Below are positions 27,787-36,614 of a stretch of DNA of 64,000 bases, in pieces. The DNA comes from CAIKBL01 sp964555355. Its GTDB lineage: Bacteria; Pseudomonadota; Gammaproteobacteria; Ga0077536. Below the pieces are notes generated by a model that was given only the letters and a program-made list of their open reading frames with translations, had not been told where the DNA came from and searched no databases. A program made the position numbers and the translations under genes. Positions within the stretch are counted from its first letter, which is position 1. Each line of letters opens with the position of its first letter. Location: contig CAZKRY010000019.1 of assembly GCA_964555355.1 (NCBI GenBank), positions 1 to 64,000 of the forward strand. Reading direction: 5' to 3'.

Positions 27787-28257
27787 CTACTCTCCAATAT
27801 GCACCACCGTGACCGGGCAGGGCGCGTGATGCAGCACCTGCGAACTGACGCTGCCGAGCAACAGCGCGGAAAATGCCGAGCGCCCGCGTGAGCCTATGAC
27901 GATTTGGTCCATGTTGTGCACGCGTGCGAATTCGCAGATCTCGTTCGCCGGTTGGCCCCACACGATGGCATGGTCGGCCGGCACCTTGAGTGCGCCAAGG
28001 CTCTCGTCGGCCGCCTTGAACGCGGCATCCTTGGTGGGATCGTTCAATTGTTCGGTCATTTGTTCGAGATACTCGCGATCGGCAAGCGGTGGAATTTCGC
28101 CGAGCACGTTGAGTGGATAAATCTCCGGACTATGCACACGCAGAAGCGTCACATGGGCACCGGTGCAGCGCGCCAGGTTGCCGGCGTAAATCGCGGCATG
28201 ATTGGCGCCATCGGAGCCGTCGATGGGAACCAGAATGCGATCAATAAACCCGCTCAT
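27787..28257 (-). CDS. Universal stress protein, UspA family
   Basis: The 156-aa protein starts at an ATG preceded by ggggagga. The N-terminal strand/loop is RILVPIDGSDGANHAA, and the ATP-binding motif GSRGRSAFSALLLGSVSSQV (G-2x-G-9x-G-S) makes it an ATP-binding Usp. Usp proteins help survival under starvation or respiratory stress. It lies between two palindromic repeat clusters, so it probably forms its own transcript. Confidence 0.93.
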   Translation of the reverse strand: MSGFIDRILVPIDGSDGANHAAIYAGNLARCTGAHVTLLRVHSPEIYPLNVLGEIPPLADREYLEQMTEQLNDPTKDAAFKAADESLGALKVPADHAIVWGQPANEICEFARVHNMDQIVIGSRGRSAFSALLLGSVSSQVLHHAPCPVTVVHIGE

Positions 28258-28341
28258 CGATGTCCTCCCCTCAAGTGGGCCGCGTCGGCGGTCCTTAGCG
28301 ATAGGTTAGACCAGAACGAGGAGGATGACGCGATCTGAGTA

Positions 28342-28456
28342 CCCCCTCTCCCGTGCTTGCGGGAGAGGGCAGGGGGTGAGGGTCTTCGCACAACGCCGGC
28401 AATGAAGCTGTCCCTCACCCGGCGCCACGCGCCGACCTCTCCCGGTGGGAGAGGTG
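28342..28456. repeat. Composite palindromic repeat (REP-like)
   Basis: Hairpin cccctctcccg-tgctt-gcgggagaggg (28343-28369) is followed by ggggtgagggtcttcg. About 30 bp on comes the inverted counterpart, tccctcacccgg, and a second hairpin, acctctcccggtgggagaggt (28435-28456). The whole unit is an imperfect inverted repeat. It shares its arms and the gtgagggtcttcg segment with the last unit of the 27559 array. No gene is present between 28258 and 28545. Confidence 0.8.
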
Positions 28457-28505
28457 AATTAAATCCTTCTCGCTGTGCGGAGAGCCCCCAGTGTCAGTGA
28501 CATAG

Positions 28506-28534
28506 GCTGGGGTAAGCGCCGCGAACCCCAGCAT
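28506..28534. repeat. Dispersed imperfect palindrome, copy 1
   Basis: gctggggt and accccagc form an 8-bp inverted repeat around an 11-bp loop, followed by atc. A second copy with compensating base changes (gttggggt ... accccaac) occurs at 55369. The stem covariation marks them as one dispersed family. It lies just after the stop side of glycogen phosphorylase. Confidence 0.7.
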
Positions 28535-28545
28535 CTTCGGCAGTA

Positions 28546-31071
28546 CTACGCGCCAGACCCTCCGAGCGGAAGCGGACTATTGCCCCCCAACGCCGTGGTA
28601 ATCGGCGTCACGCCCCAGATCTCGCGCGCGTAGTCGTTGATCGTGCGATCGCTCGAAAAACGCCCCATTTGCGCAACGTTACGAATCGCGCTCTCGGTCC
28701 ACGCCGCAGTATCTCGATAACGCGCGTCCACTTGCTGTTGCGCCGCGCAATACGACTCGTAATCGGCCAGCAGCAGATAGTGATCGCCTCTATCCAGCAA
28801 CAAATCAAACAAGGTGCGGAAGCGGTGCGGCTCCTCCGGAGAGAAATACCCGTTACCGATCATGTCGAGTGCAATGCGCAAGGGTTCGATGCGCGCGTAA
28901 TAGTCTCGCGAGTGATAACCCGCCGCGCGGAGTTCCGCAACCTGCGCGGTGCTCAATCCAAAGAAGAAAATATGATCTTCGCCAACCGCGTCGCCGATTT
29001 CGATATTGGCGCCATCGCGGGTACCGATGGTCAGCGCACCATTCAACGCAAGTTTCATATTGCCGGTGCCCGAAGCTTCAGTCCCCGCGGTCGAAATTTG
29101 CTCGGAGAGATCAGCCGCCGGCACGATTTTCTGCGCAAGCGTGACGTCATAGTTCGGCAAGAACACCAGCTTTAAACGATCGCCGATCGCGGCATCGTTG
29201 TTGATGACATCCGCCACATCGTTGATGAGTTTGATGACGAGCTTCGCGGTCGCATATCCCGGCGCGGCTTTACCGGCAATGAGCACCACCCGCGGCACAC
29301 GCGTGGCTTGCGGGTTGAAACGCAACTCGTTGTAGAGCGTTATCACATGCAGCACGTTCAATAGCTGTCGTTTGTATTCGTGCATGCGTTTGATTTGCAC
29401 GTCAAACAGCGCATCCGGACTTACCGTCACGCCGAGATGTTCCTTGATATACGCGGCAAGCCGCGCTTTGTTGGCCCGCTTCACCGCGCGAAAGGCCTGT
29501 TGGAACGATGCGTCGTCGGCATGCGTATTTAACGTCTGCAAACTATCTAAATCGGAGACCCAAGCCGGACCCAAGTGTCGAGTTATCAACTGAGCAAGGC
29601 CGGGATTCGCGAGGTTCAGCCAACGGCGTGGCGTAATGCCGTTCGTCATATTGACGATCTTGCCGGGCTCGAATTCTTCAAAATCACGGAAGATCGTTTG
29701 TTTCATCAGATCAGTGTGGATCCTCGACACCCCGTTTACTTTATGCGACCCAACCGCCGCGAGATGCGCCATGCGTACGTGGCGCGACCCGTTCTCGCCG
29801 ATCAGTGACATCCGCTCGACGCGCGCCAAATCACCGGGGAACCGATGACCAATATCGCGTAGGAAGCGATGGTTGATCTCAAAAATGAGCTGCATGTGTC
29901 GCGGTAATAGCGTTTCAAAAAGTTCCACCGGCCAGGTTTCGAGTGCTTCCGGCATCAAGGTGTGATTGGTGTAGGAGAAGGTCCGGCGCGTGATATGCCA
30001 GGCATGATCCCATTCCAAGTGACCATGATCGATGAGCAACCGCATCATCTCCGCGACCGCCACCGCGGGGTGCGTATCGTTTAGTTGGATCGCGACTTTA
30101 TTCGGCAGTTCGTCAAAGGTGTCATGCAAGCGTTGATAGCGATGCAAAATGTCTTGCAGCGAGGCGCTGACAAAGAAATATTCTTGTTTAAGGCGCAGCA
30201 CGCGGCCCATGCGTGTGGTGTCGTCCGGGTAGAGCACTTTGGATAAGTTCTCTGATTCGTTTTTATCGGCGACGGCCTTGATGTAATTGCCTTCGTTGAA
30301 GTACCGCAGATCAAAGTCACGCGAGGCCTTGGCCGACCACAGCCGTAGATTGTTGACCGTATCGTTGCGGTAGCCAGGCACCGGTGTGTCGTAGGCCATC
30401 GCCATGACATCATCGGTTTCCACCCAATGGTGGCGGAGTTTGCCGTGATCGTCCTTGAAGGTAACGACGCGACCGCCGAAGCGCACCGGATAAAGCTTTT
30501 CCGCGCGCGGGAACTCCCACGGATTGCCGTAGCACAGCCAGTTATCCGGATGTTCAACCTGCCGGCCATCTTCGATGCACTGCCGGAACATGCCGTAGTC
30601 GTAACGAATGCCGTAGCCGAAACCCGGTAGCGCCAGACTCGCCAGCGAATCCAGGAAACACGCTGCGAGCCGGCCCAAGCCGCCGTTGCCGAGCGCAGCG
30701 TCAGGTTCGCAGTCGCCAAGGTCGTCGAGCGTCAAGCCGATGTCCTTGAGCGCCGCTTTGCATTCATCTTGGAAGCCGATATTCAACAGGCTATTGCTGA
30801 GCGTGCGTCCGATGAGGAACTCAAGCGATAGGTAATAAACCCGCTTGCAGTCGCGCCGGTAGTAATTGCGCATCGTCGCCATCCAGCGCTCCATCAGGCG
30901 CTCGCGCACGACATACGCCAGCGCGAAGTACCAGTCGCGGTCTTTTGCGATGACATGGTCCTTGCCCACTGTGTACATCAGGCGGTTGGCCAACGCGCGC
31001 AACAGATCTTGCGCGTCCACGCTTAGCCGTTGCCCGTAGTCGAGTAATTTGGGGTTGATGCGTTCGTTCAT
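28546..31071 (-). CDS. glgP: Glycogen/maltodextrin phosphorylase
   Basis: The 841-aa PLP-dependent GT35 enzyme releases glucose-1-phosphate from alpha-1,4-glucans. Seen in sequence: the catalytic-core segments LGNGGLGRLAACFLDS, RYDYGMFRQ and NDTHPAVAVAEMMRLL, the family lysine signature EASGTGNMKLALNGALTIGT with its PLP lysine, and RDGANIEI. Length fits bacterial GlgP (~815-840). The ATG is preceded by ggaggtcctc. The gene is divergent from the fixL-like kinase, which suggests that stored glycogen may be used under low oxygen, but no glycogen synthesis gene is nearby. Confidence 0.95.
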   Translation of the reverse strand: MNERINPKLLDYGQRLSVDAQDLLRALANRLMYTVGKDHVIAKDRDWYFALAYVVRERLMERWMATMRNYYRRDCKRVYYLSLEFLIGRTLSNSLLNIGFQDECKAALKDIGLTLDDLGDCEPDAALGNGGLGRLAACFLDSLASLALPGFGYGIRYDYGMFRQCIEDGRQVEHPDNWLCYGNPWEFPRAEKLYPVRFGGRVVTFKDDHGKLRHHWVETDDVMAMAYDTPVPGYRNDTVNNLRLWSAKASRDFDLRYFNEGNYIKAVADKNESENLSKVLYPDDTTRMGRVLRLKQEYFFVSASLQDILHRYQRLHDTFDELPNKVAIQLNDTHPAVAVAEMMRLLIDHGHLEWDHAWHITRRTFSYTNHTLMPEALETWPVELFETLLPRHMQLIFEINHRFLRDIGHRFPGDLARVERMSLIGENGSRHVRMAHLAAVGSHKVNGVSRIHTDLMKQTIFRDFEEFEPGKIVNMTNGITPRRWLNLANPGLAQLITRHLGPAWVSDLDSLQTLNTHADDASFQQAFRAVKRANKARLAAYIKEHLGVTVSPDALFDVQIKRMHEYKRQLLNVLHVITLYNELRFNPQATRVPRVVLIAGKAAPGYATAKLVIKLINDVADVINNDAAIGDRLKLVFLPNYDVTLAQKIVPAADLSEQISTAGTEASGTGNMKLALNGALTIGTRDGANIEIGDAVGEDHIFFFGLSTAQVAELRAAGYHSRDYYARIEPLRIALDMIGNGYFSPEEPHRFRTLFDLLLDRGDHYLLLADYESYCAAQQQVDARYRDTAAWTESAIRNVAQMGRFSSDRTINDYAREIWGVTPITTALGGNSPLPLGGSGA

Positions 31072-31196
31072 GAGGACCTCCGTTGGTCCTGTAGCGGCGC
31101 GCCACGGGGAAAGTGAAGGACGCGGGGTTCATCAAGCCGATAACGCGCCAGCGGGCACCATTTGACAGGAATAAACGAATCCCAGAGCCTACCGGC

Positions 31197-32729
31197 ATGA
31201 CGCGCGATCCTGCCGACCAGACTACCCCTGCCGCCGCGGAAGCCTTGCGGATTTCCGACGCGCAAGCACGGTTTGATGGGCTGCTCAAAGCCGCGGTGGA
31301 AGGAATCATTGTCATCGACCATCGCGGCATCATCGAAGCCTTCAGCGCCGGCGCCGAACGAATGTTCAATTACCAGGCGGTTGAGGTCATCGGGCGCAAT
31401 GTTGCGGTGCTGATGCCGGAGCCGGATGCCGGTCGTCACGACGACTACATCGGCGCGTACCTGCGGACACGGACGCCTAAGATCATCGGGATCGGCCGCG
31501 AAGTTTTTGGGCGACGCAAGAACGGCGCGCGCTTTCCGATGGAGTTATCCGTCGGCGAAGTCGCTTCGCCCAGTGGCCTCAAGTTTGTGGGGATCGCGCG
31601 CGATATCACCCGGCGCAAGGAGATCGAGCGCGCGTTGCGCGAGCGTGAGGAAGAACTGCGCCTCATGGTCGAACATGCGCCGGTCGGTATCTTTACGGCG
31701 GACACGCGCGGTTATTTGTTATCGGTAAACCCGGCGCTCGCGGAACTGCTACAAGTCCCGGGTGAGTCCTTGTTGGGACTACCGCTCGCGGTGCTGGTGG
31801 ATACCGATAGTCAAACTCGATTGAGCGTCGCGGCGCGGGATGCTTTGACGCAGGGCAATCAAGTCAATCTGACCAATCTTCATGTGCAGACTGGCGGCGG
31901 GGCCTTGCATGTGGTCTCGGTATATCTCGCGGTTATCGCACGCGGGGGCGATGCGCAGCAGTTGATCGGCCAAATCATCGATCGCACCCGCGAGGAAGCC
32001 GCGCAGGCGGTTGCCCGTAAGCTTCAAGATGAACTTGCTCACGTTTCACGGTTGACAACCTTGGGCGAGATGGCCTCCGCCATTTCACACGAGATCAATC
32101 AGCCGTTGACGGTCATCGCGACGCAGGCGCAGGCCTACCGGCGATTGCTGCAAGCCGGTCAAGCGACCGAAGACGAAATCTCTCAAGGGTTGACCAATAT
32201 TGCCGAGCACGCGTTGCGGATCGGTGAAATCGTCAAAAGGGTTCGCGCGTTCGTCACCAAGCGGGAAAGCGCACGTGAACTCGTCAATGTCAACGAGGCG
32301 GTCAGTCAAGTCCTCGAATTCGCGCAGCTTGACGCACGCAAGGAAGGCGTACGTTTGGAAGTGTCGCTCGCGCCTGATCTGCCGAAGACGTTCGCCGACT
32401 CTCTGCAACTGCAGCAGGTAGTGCTCAACCTACTGCGCAACGCGATCGACGCCACCAAAACGCTCGCCGAGACCCGTCGGGTTGTTTCCATTGAAACGCA
32501 GCGTCGGGATGGCGAGCTCTTAATCCGCGTGCGCGATCAAGGTCCGGGCGTTGCGCAAATCGATCAGGCAAGATTATTCCTGCCGTTTTTCACCACCAAA
32601 CCGGATGGAATGGGGATGGGACTTTCAATCAGCCATTCAATCGTACAAGCGCTTGGGGGTGCTTTGCGCTATCACGATGGCTTACCCAACGGCGCTGTGT
32701 TTGAAATCACACTACCGGTAATCGCTTAA
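31197..32729 (+). CDS. fixL: FixL-like oxygen-sensing PAS histidine kinase
   Basis: The protein has 510 aa from ATG 31197 (an upstream ATG at 31113 would add 28 residues). The first PAS domain (~25-140) has the haem-binding pattern of FixL: H81 in GRHDDYIGAYLRT and the distal-side arginine R101 in IIGIGREVFGRRKNG. The equivalent of Bradyrhizobium R206 is Ala here. A second PAS (~152-265) lacks this pattern. The kinase core has EMASAISHEINQPL (H298), the N-box VLNLLRNAIDAT and FFTTKPDGMGMGLSI. No membrane helix is seen, so it is a cytoplasmic haem sensor. It phosphorylates the FixJ encoded immediately downstream when oxygen is low. Confidence 0.93.
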   Translation: MTRDPADQTTPAAAEALRISDAQARFDGLLKAAVEGIIVIDHRGIIEAFSAGAERMFNYQAVEVIGRNVAVLMPEPDAGRHDDYIGAYLRTRTPKIIGIGREVFGRRKNGARFPMELSVGEVASPSGLKFVGIARDITRRKEIERALREREEELRLMVEHAPVGIFTADTRGYLLSVNPALAELLQVPGESLLGLPLAVLVDTDSQTRLSVAARDALTQGNQVNLTNLHVQTGGGALHVVSVYLAVIARGGDAQQLIGQIIDRTREEAAQAVARKLQDELAHVSRLTTLGEMASAISHEINQPLTVIATQAQAYRRLLQAGQATEDEISQGLTNIAEHALRIGEIVKRVRAFVTKRESARELVNVNEAVSQVLEFAQLDARKEGVRLEVSLAPDLPKTFADSLQLQQVVLNLLRNAIDATKTLAETRRVVSIETQRRDGELLIRVRDQGPGVAQIDQARLFLPFFTTKPDGMGMGLSISHSIVQALGGALRYHDGLPNGAVFEITLPVIA

Positions 32730-33329
32730 ATGAGCATTGTCTATGTCATCGATGATGACGCCGATGTCCGGCAGTCGCTCGCGTTGCTTGGGCGATCGGT
32801 AGGGCTGAAGGTCGAAACCTACCATTCTGCCGCGGCTTTTCTCGAAGTGTTGTCGCCGAACTGCGAAGGTTGTCTGGTGCTTGATATCAGAATGCCTGGC
32901 ATGAGCGGACTCGATCTCCAGCAGGTGCTCAACGAAGGCCAATGTCGCCTGCCGATTATTTTTATCACCGGCCACGGCGATGTCGCGATGGCGGTCCGGG
33001 CGATGCGCGCCGGCGCGTTTGATTTCATTGAAAAGCCGTTCCGCGATCAAGACCTGTTGGATCGCATCAACCAGGCCTTGATCAAAAATACGGCGCTACG
33101 CGCCGAAGATGCCGAGCTCGCGCGAACCCGTGCGCAGCTCGAAACGTTGACCCCTCGCGAGCGTGAGGTCATGACGCGCATCGTTCAAGGTCAGGCGAAC
33201 AAAGTAATCGCCATTGAACTCGGGCTCTCCGAACGCACGGTTGAAATCCACCGCGCCAAGGTCATGGCCAAGATGGAGGTCCATTCACTGGCGGAGTTGG
33301 TGAGTCGGGTCGAGAAGGCAAGAGTATAA
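32730..33329 (+). CDS. fixJ: FixJ-like response regulator
   Basis: The 199-aa protein starts directly after the fixL stop codon. Its receiver domain carries the acidic pair DDD at 8-10, phospho-acceptor D52 in LVLDIRMPGMSG and K104 in FIEKPF. The C-terminal LuxR/GerE helix-turn-helix reads LTPREREVMTRIVQG ... LGLSERTVEIHRAKVM. This is the canonical FixJ architecture. It is expected to activate the fnr/fixK-type gene that follows. Confidence 0.94.
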   Translation: MSIVYVIDDDADVRQSLALLGRSVGLKVETYHSAAAFLEVLSPNCEGCLVLDIRMPGMSGLDLQQVLNEGQCRLPIIFITGHGDVAMAVRAMRAGAFDFIEKPFRDQDLLDRINQALIKNTALRAEDAELARTRAQLETLTPREREVMTRIVQGQANKVIAIELGLSERTVEIHRAKVMAKMEVHSLAELVSRVEKARV

Positions 33330-33394
33330 ATCTCGCTCTCCTCGTCATTGACGATAACGCCAGCGTTTGCTTTTCTAGCCGCTGCGCGCAAGCA

Positions 33395-33406
33395 AAGTAC
33401 GTACTT
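33395..33406. promoter_or_regulatory. 12-bp palindrome, candidate FixJ site
   Basis: aagtacgtactt is a perfect palindrome lying 100 bp upstream of the fnr start codon, in the 176-bp gap after fixJ. Its core gtacgtac matches 7 of 8 positions of the FixJ element GTAMGTAG as I recall it from rhizobial fixK promoters. The 15 bp between this site and the fixJ-proximal region hold no gene. Confidence 0.45.
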
Positions 33407-33505
33407 CCCGAAATCCACCTAGGCGTAAGCCCGAATACGCGGAAATTGGCGGCTGCCGCAATATCCCCTTCAACGGCTACTCACTAATTGTTCAAGGGGA
33501 ACACC

Positions 33506-34261
33506 ATGTTGACCAATGTCCTTTCCTTTCCGAATCCGGTCCTTACCAGCTGCACTAACTGCCGCTCGACGACGGCGTGTTTAGTACGGGCGCTAGACGC
33601 CAATGTACGCGGAGAGGTGGCCAAACACGTGTTAACGAGCGCCCCCATTCGCCGCGGCGAACACCTTTTCCGGCAAGGCGAACAGATGACTGGGCTGTAT
33701 ATGTTGAGAGCGGGATCGGTTAAGTCTTACTTGGATAGTGAAGACGGCTGTGAACAGGTCGCCGCGTTTCATTTTTCGGGTGACATTCTCGGCTTCGATG
33801 CGCTGGCCGAACGACGTCATGCCAGCTCCGCGATCGCGCTCGAAACCACGGCGTTCTGCGTTATTCCTTATGAAAAAGTGGCGACGCTGGCAACCGCGGT
33901 GCCGGGCTTTTGGTCGGCGCTGATGCGCGGCGCGGCGTGCCGTATCGTGGATGCCGAACAGCATGCGCTGCTGTTAGGTCAAAAGTCGGCGGCGGCGAGA
34001 CTCGCCGCGTTCCTGCTTGCACTCTCGCATCGCTTCCAGGCGCGCGGGTGTTCGCGCAACGAATTTAACTTAACGATGTCTCGCCAAGATATCGCGAACT
34101 ATTTGGCGGTCGCGGTGGAAACCGTGAGTCGGCTATTCACGGATTTGCAGCGCCAAGGCGCCATAGACGTTGATCGTCGCTTCGTACGCATCCGTTCGTT
34201 AGATGCCTTGCGTGCGATGGCCAGCGACGGGGCGCTAGCCGACGAGACATCGCACGGCTGA
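33506..34261 (+). CDS. fnr: FNR-type oxygen-responsive transcription factor (4Fe-4S)
   Basis: The protein has 251 aa from ATG 33506 (aagggg 7 nt upstream); a TTG at 33488 is less likely. All four cluster ligands of FNR are present: C16, C19 and C25 (CTNCRSTTAC, the C-x2-C-x5-C spacing of E. coli FNR) and C118 (AFCVIPY). The cyclic-nucleotide-like beta-roll is followed by the helix-turn-helix IANYLAVAVETVSRLF, whose E..SR residues specify TTGA half-sites. It therefore senses oxygen itself and also sits under a FixLJ pair. Likely targets are the cco promoters at 40.2 kb and other sites in this window. Confidence 0.94.
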   Translation: MLTNVLSFPNPVLTSCTNCRSTTACLVRALDANVRGEVAKHVLTSAPIRRGEHLFRQGEQMTGLYMLRAGSVKSYLDSEDGCEQVAAFHFSGDILGFDALAERRHASSAIALETTAFCVIPYEKVATLATAVPGFWSALMRGAACRIVDAEQHALLLGQKSAAARLAAFLLALSHRFQARGCSRNEFNLTMSRQDIANYLAVAVETVSRLFTDLQRQGAIDVDRRFVRIRSLDALRAMASDGALADETSHG

Positions 34262-34281
34262 GTGAGGCGGGTAGGCCAGCG

Positions 34282-34659
34282 ATGCTTATCCCGATAAAAG
34301 CGCCATCCACGGTTGTTATCGTGAATGGCGATGTGCGCGAGCGGGCGCGCTTGAGCGCGCTCGCCCGTCAAGCCGGCCATCAAGTCATCGCGCTCGGCAC
34401 GGGGCAGGCAGCGTTGTCGGCGCTTGCGCCTCCGGAAGATACCGTAATGGTGGTAAACCGCGCGCTTGCGGATATGTCGGCGCTTGACCTAATAGGCCAA
34501 CTTCATGCGCGCGGCGTCTACTTACCGACCGTCGTGACTATCCCTCCGCACGCGATCGAAGACGCGGTCAATGCAATCAGGACTGGCGCACAGGACGTTC
34601 TGGAAGAGCCGTTTGGCGCCACCCAGTTCCTGCGGTCGATCTCAAACGCCATGAAATAA
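34282..34659 (+). CDS. Degenerate receiver-domain protein
   Basis: The 125-aa single-domain protein has a CheY-like fold recognisable from VVIVNGDVRERARLSALA, DMSALDLIGQL and TGAQDVLEEPF. The closest pattern is the FixJ receiver. Key residues are lost: the phospho-acceptor aspartate is N59 (VMVVNRALADMSALDL) and the conserved lysine is E109 (VLEEPF). It therefore cannot be phosphorylated in the normal way. It lies 20 bp after fnr in the same direction, so it may act as a phosphorylation-independent modulator of FixL, FixJ or FNR, or be drifting. Confidence 0.8.
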   Translation: MLIPIKAPSTVVIVNGDVRERARLSALARQAGHQVIALGTGQAALSALAPPEDTVMVVNRALADMSALDLIGQLHARGVYLPTVVTIPPHAIEDAVNAIRTGAQDVLEEPFGATQFLRSISNAMK

Positions 34660-34679
34660 AGCGCCCCTGCCCGGCGCTT
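34659..34679. terminator. Hairpin between converging genes
   Basis: aagcgcc-cctgccc-ggcgctt forms a 7-bp stem with a 7-base loop exactly between the ends of the receiver-like gene and the converging fixH-like gene. No strong T tract follows, so it is a possible bidirectional terminator only. Confidence 0.4.
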
Positions 34680-35182
34680 CATCGCCCTACGATAAACGAT
34701 TCGACGACTCGCCAGTCATGATGCGATAAATGCGCGTACCATTGACCGGCGTGCATATTGACCAGCTTGATGGCGTAATTGCCGTTGTCGCCGATAGGCA
34801 TCGTAAGTTCGCGATCAAGTCCGGCGCGCGTGGCGTAAATAAGTTTTAAGTCGAGTTTGCCGGGCGCTATCGCCGAAGCGCCGCCATTCCAGAGCACATG
34901 CAGTGTGCCCGCACCGGCGGCGACCGGATCCGCCTGCCACGCAAGATGTGCGGACAGACCAAGTTGATGCGCACGTTCGTCGCGTGCAAGCGTCTGATTT
35001 ATTTGCAACCCCTGCTTGTAATAGTCATCGACGACCATTCCATCGAAAGAACTGATCGCGAGCCACAAGGTCACGATGCCCGCGAGCACCGCGGCCGTCG
35101 GGGGAGTAATAACCAACCAACGAAACGGATCGCGATACCAGGCCTTGGCGGATGGTTGCACAGGAGAGAGATTGCTTTTCAT
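34679..35182 (-). CDS. ccoH: FixH/CcoH cytochrome oxidase assembly protein
   Basis: The 167-aa protein has one N-terminal membrane helix (ITPPTAAVLAGIVTLWLAI) followed by a periplasmic domain. DYYKQGLQINQTLARDERA just after the helix is the FixH signature. It overlaps ccoG by 4 bp and is the last gene of the cco operon. CcoH is needed for copper insertion and stable assembly of cbb3 oxidase. Confidence 0.92.
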   Translation of the reverse strand: MKSNLSPVQPSAKAWYRDPFRWLVITPPTAAVLAGIVTLWLAISSFDGMVVDDYYKQGLQINQTLARDERAHQLGLSAHLAWQADPVAAGAGTLHVLWNGGASAIAPGKLDLKLIYATRAGLDRELTMPIGDNGNYAIKLVNMHAGQWYAHLSHHDWRVVESFIVGR

Positions 35183-36594
35183 GGTTGGGGTCCTAAGAAC
35201 ACGGCGCGAGTGGTGACCGAGGTTTGCGGGTTATCCGCATGTCGCAAAGTGAACTCAACGCGCGTGCTGCGCGTACCCAAGGCTGACTCGGCGGCGCGCA
35301 AGCGTACCGGCACACTTAGCACGCCGCCCGCGGGAACTTGCACTTCCGGTACGTCGAGACGCATTTCAAGTCCTGCGATCCCCTCGACTTCCAGTAAGAA
35401 CCGTTGTGGGTGATCCTGCTTGTTAAGTATCTTCAAGTTATACACGTTCTCAATCAGGCCCTGTGTTTCGCGATAGAGTTGATTGCGATCGTGCAAGACA
35501 TCGAGGCCAAGCGGCGCACGCTGGGTCAAGCGATAACCGAATAGAACGCATAGTGCGCCGAGAATCGTCGCGTACACCACGATTCTTGGACGCAACACGC
35601 GTGTGTCGCCGCCCTCTAACGCGTGCTGCGTGGTATAGCGAATCAGCCCGCGCGGGTAATTCATTTTGTCCATCACCTGATCACAGACATCGATGCACGC
35701 CGCGCATCCAATACATTCGTACTGCTGGCCGTGGCGAATATCGATGCCGGTCGGACACACCTGCACGCATAGCGTGCAATTGACGCAAGAGCCAAGGCCC
35801 AACGAGGCCGGATTAGCGCTCGACGGGCGCGAACCGCGCGGTTCGCCCCGCTTTTCGTCGTAAGAAATAATCAGCGTGTCGCGATCGAACATCGCACCTT
35901 GGAAGCGCGCATAAGGACACATGTACTTGCACACCTGTTCGCGTAGGAAACCTGCGTTGCCGTACGTCGCCAATCCATAGAAGCCGATCCAGAACGTCTC
36001 CCAGGGGCCGAGATCAAAAGCGATCAGGCGTGTAAGCAGTTCGCGCGCCGGTGTGAAATAGGCGACAAAGGTAAAGCCCGTCAGCGCGGCGAATAAAAGC
36101 CACAGAACGTGTTTAGTGGTTTTGACGCGCAGTTTCGCGAGCGACATCGCGGCACGATCCCGCTTCATTTGTTGCTGTCGTGTGCCCTCCACCATACGTT
36201 CTATCCACAGAAACGACTCAGTCCATACTGTTTGCGGACAGGCGTACCCGCACCATAAACGGCCGGCGAGCGCGGTAAAAAAGAACAGACTGAACGCGGC
36301 CAACATCAGCAGGAATGTCAGGAACAAAAAGTCCTGCGGCCAAAAGGTGAGCCCTAAGATGTAGAACTTGCGCGCGGGTAAGTCGAGCAACACGGCCTGT
36401 CGTCCACCCCACATGAGCCATGGCGTCACGTAGAAAATACCGAGTAGCGCCACCGCCGTCGCCACGCGGGCAGTGGCAAATAACCCGTGCACTTCCCGTG
36501 GATAAATTTTCTCGCGTTTGGCATAAAGCTCTTGCGCGATCGGATCAGGTGTTGACGTTGGCGTGGAGCTATTCATCTGCAAAGGGCGATTCAT
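35179..36594 (-). CDS. ccoG: CcoG/FixG cytochrome oxidase accessory iron-sulfur protein
   Basis: The 471-aa membrane protein has several N-terminal helices and two ferredoxin-like cysteine clusters, CVNCTLCVQVCPTGIDIR and CIGCAACIDVC, after the WCGYACPQTVWTE motif. A C-terminal immunoglobulin-like domain follows (GLEMRLDVPEVQVPAGG). CcoG is a cupric reductase that supplies Cu(I) for the cbb3 binuclear centre. An in-frame ATG at 36576 is an alternative start. Confidence 0.95.
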   Translation of the reverse strand: MNRPLQMNSSTPTSTPDPIAQELYAKREKIYPREVHGLFATARVATAVALLGIFYVTPWLMWGGRQAVLLDLPARKFYILGLTFWPQDFLFLTFLLMLAAFSLFFFTALAGRLWCGYACPQTVWTESFLWIERMVEGTRQQQMKRDRAAMSLAKLRVKTTKHVLWLLFAALTGFTFVAYFTPARELLTRLIAFDLGPWETFWIGFYGLATYGNAGFLREQVCKYMCPYARFQGAMFDRDTLIISYDEKRGEPRGSRPSSANPASLGLGSCVNCTLCVQVCPTGIDIRHGQQYECIGCAACIDVCDQVMDKMNYPRGLIRYTTQHALEGGDTRVLRPRIVVYATILGALCVLFGYRLTQRAPLGLDVLHDRNQLYRETQGLIENVYNLKILNKQDHPQRFLLEVEGIAGLEMRLDVPEVQVPAGGVLSVPVRLRAAESALGTRSTRVEFTLRHADNPQTSVTTRAVFLGPQP

Positions 36595-36614
36595 GTTCGA
36601 GGTTGGCGGCCGCG

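Noticed and set aside
31162..31175. FNR-like element ttgacaggaataaa between glgP and fixL
   Set aside because: It matches 8 of 10 bases, but class II spacing would place the start inside the fixL coding region in one direction and gives no -10 in the other.
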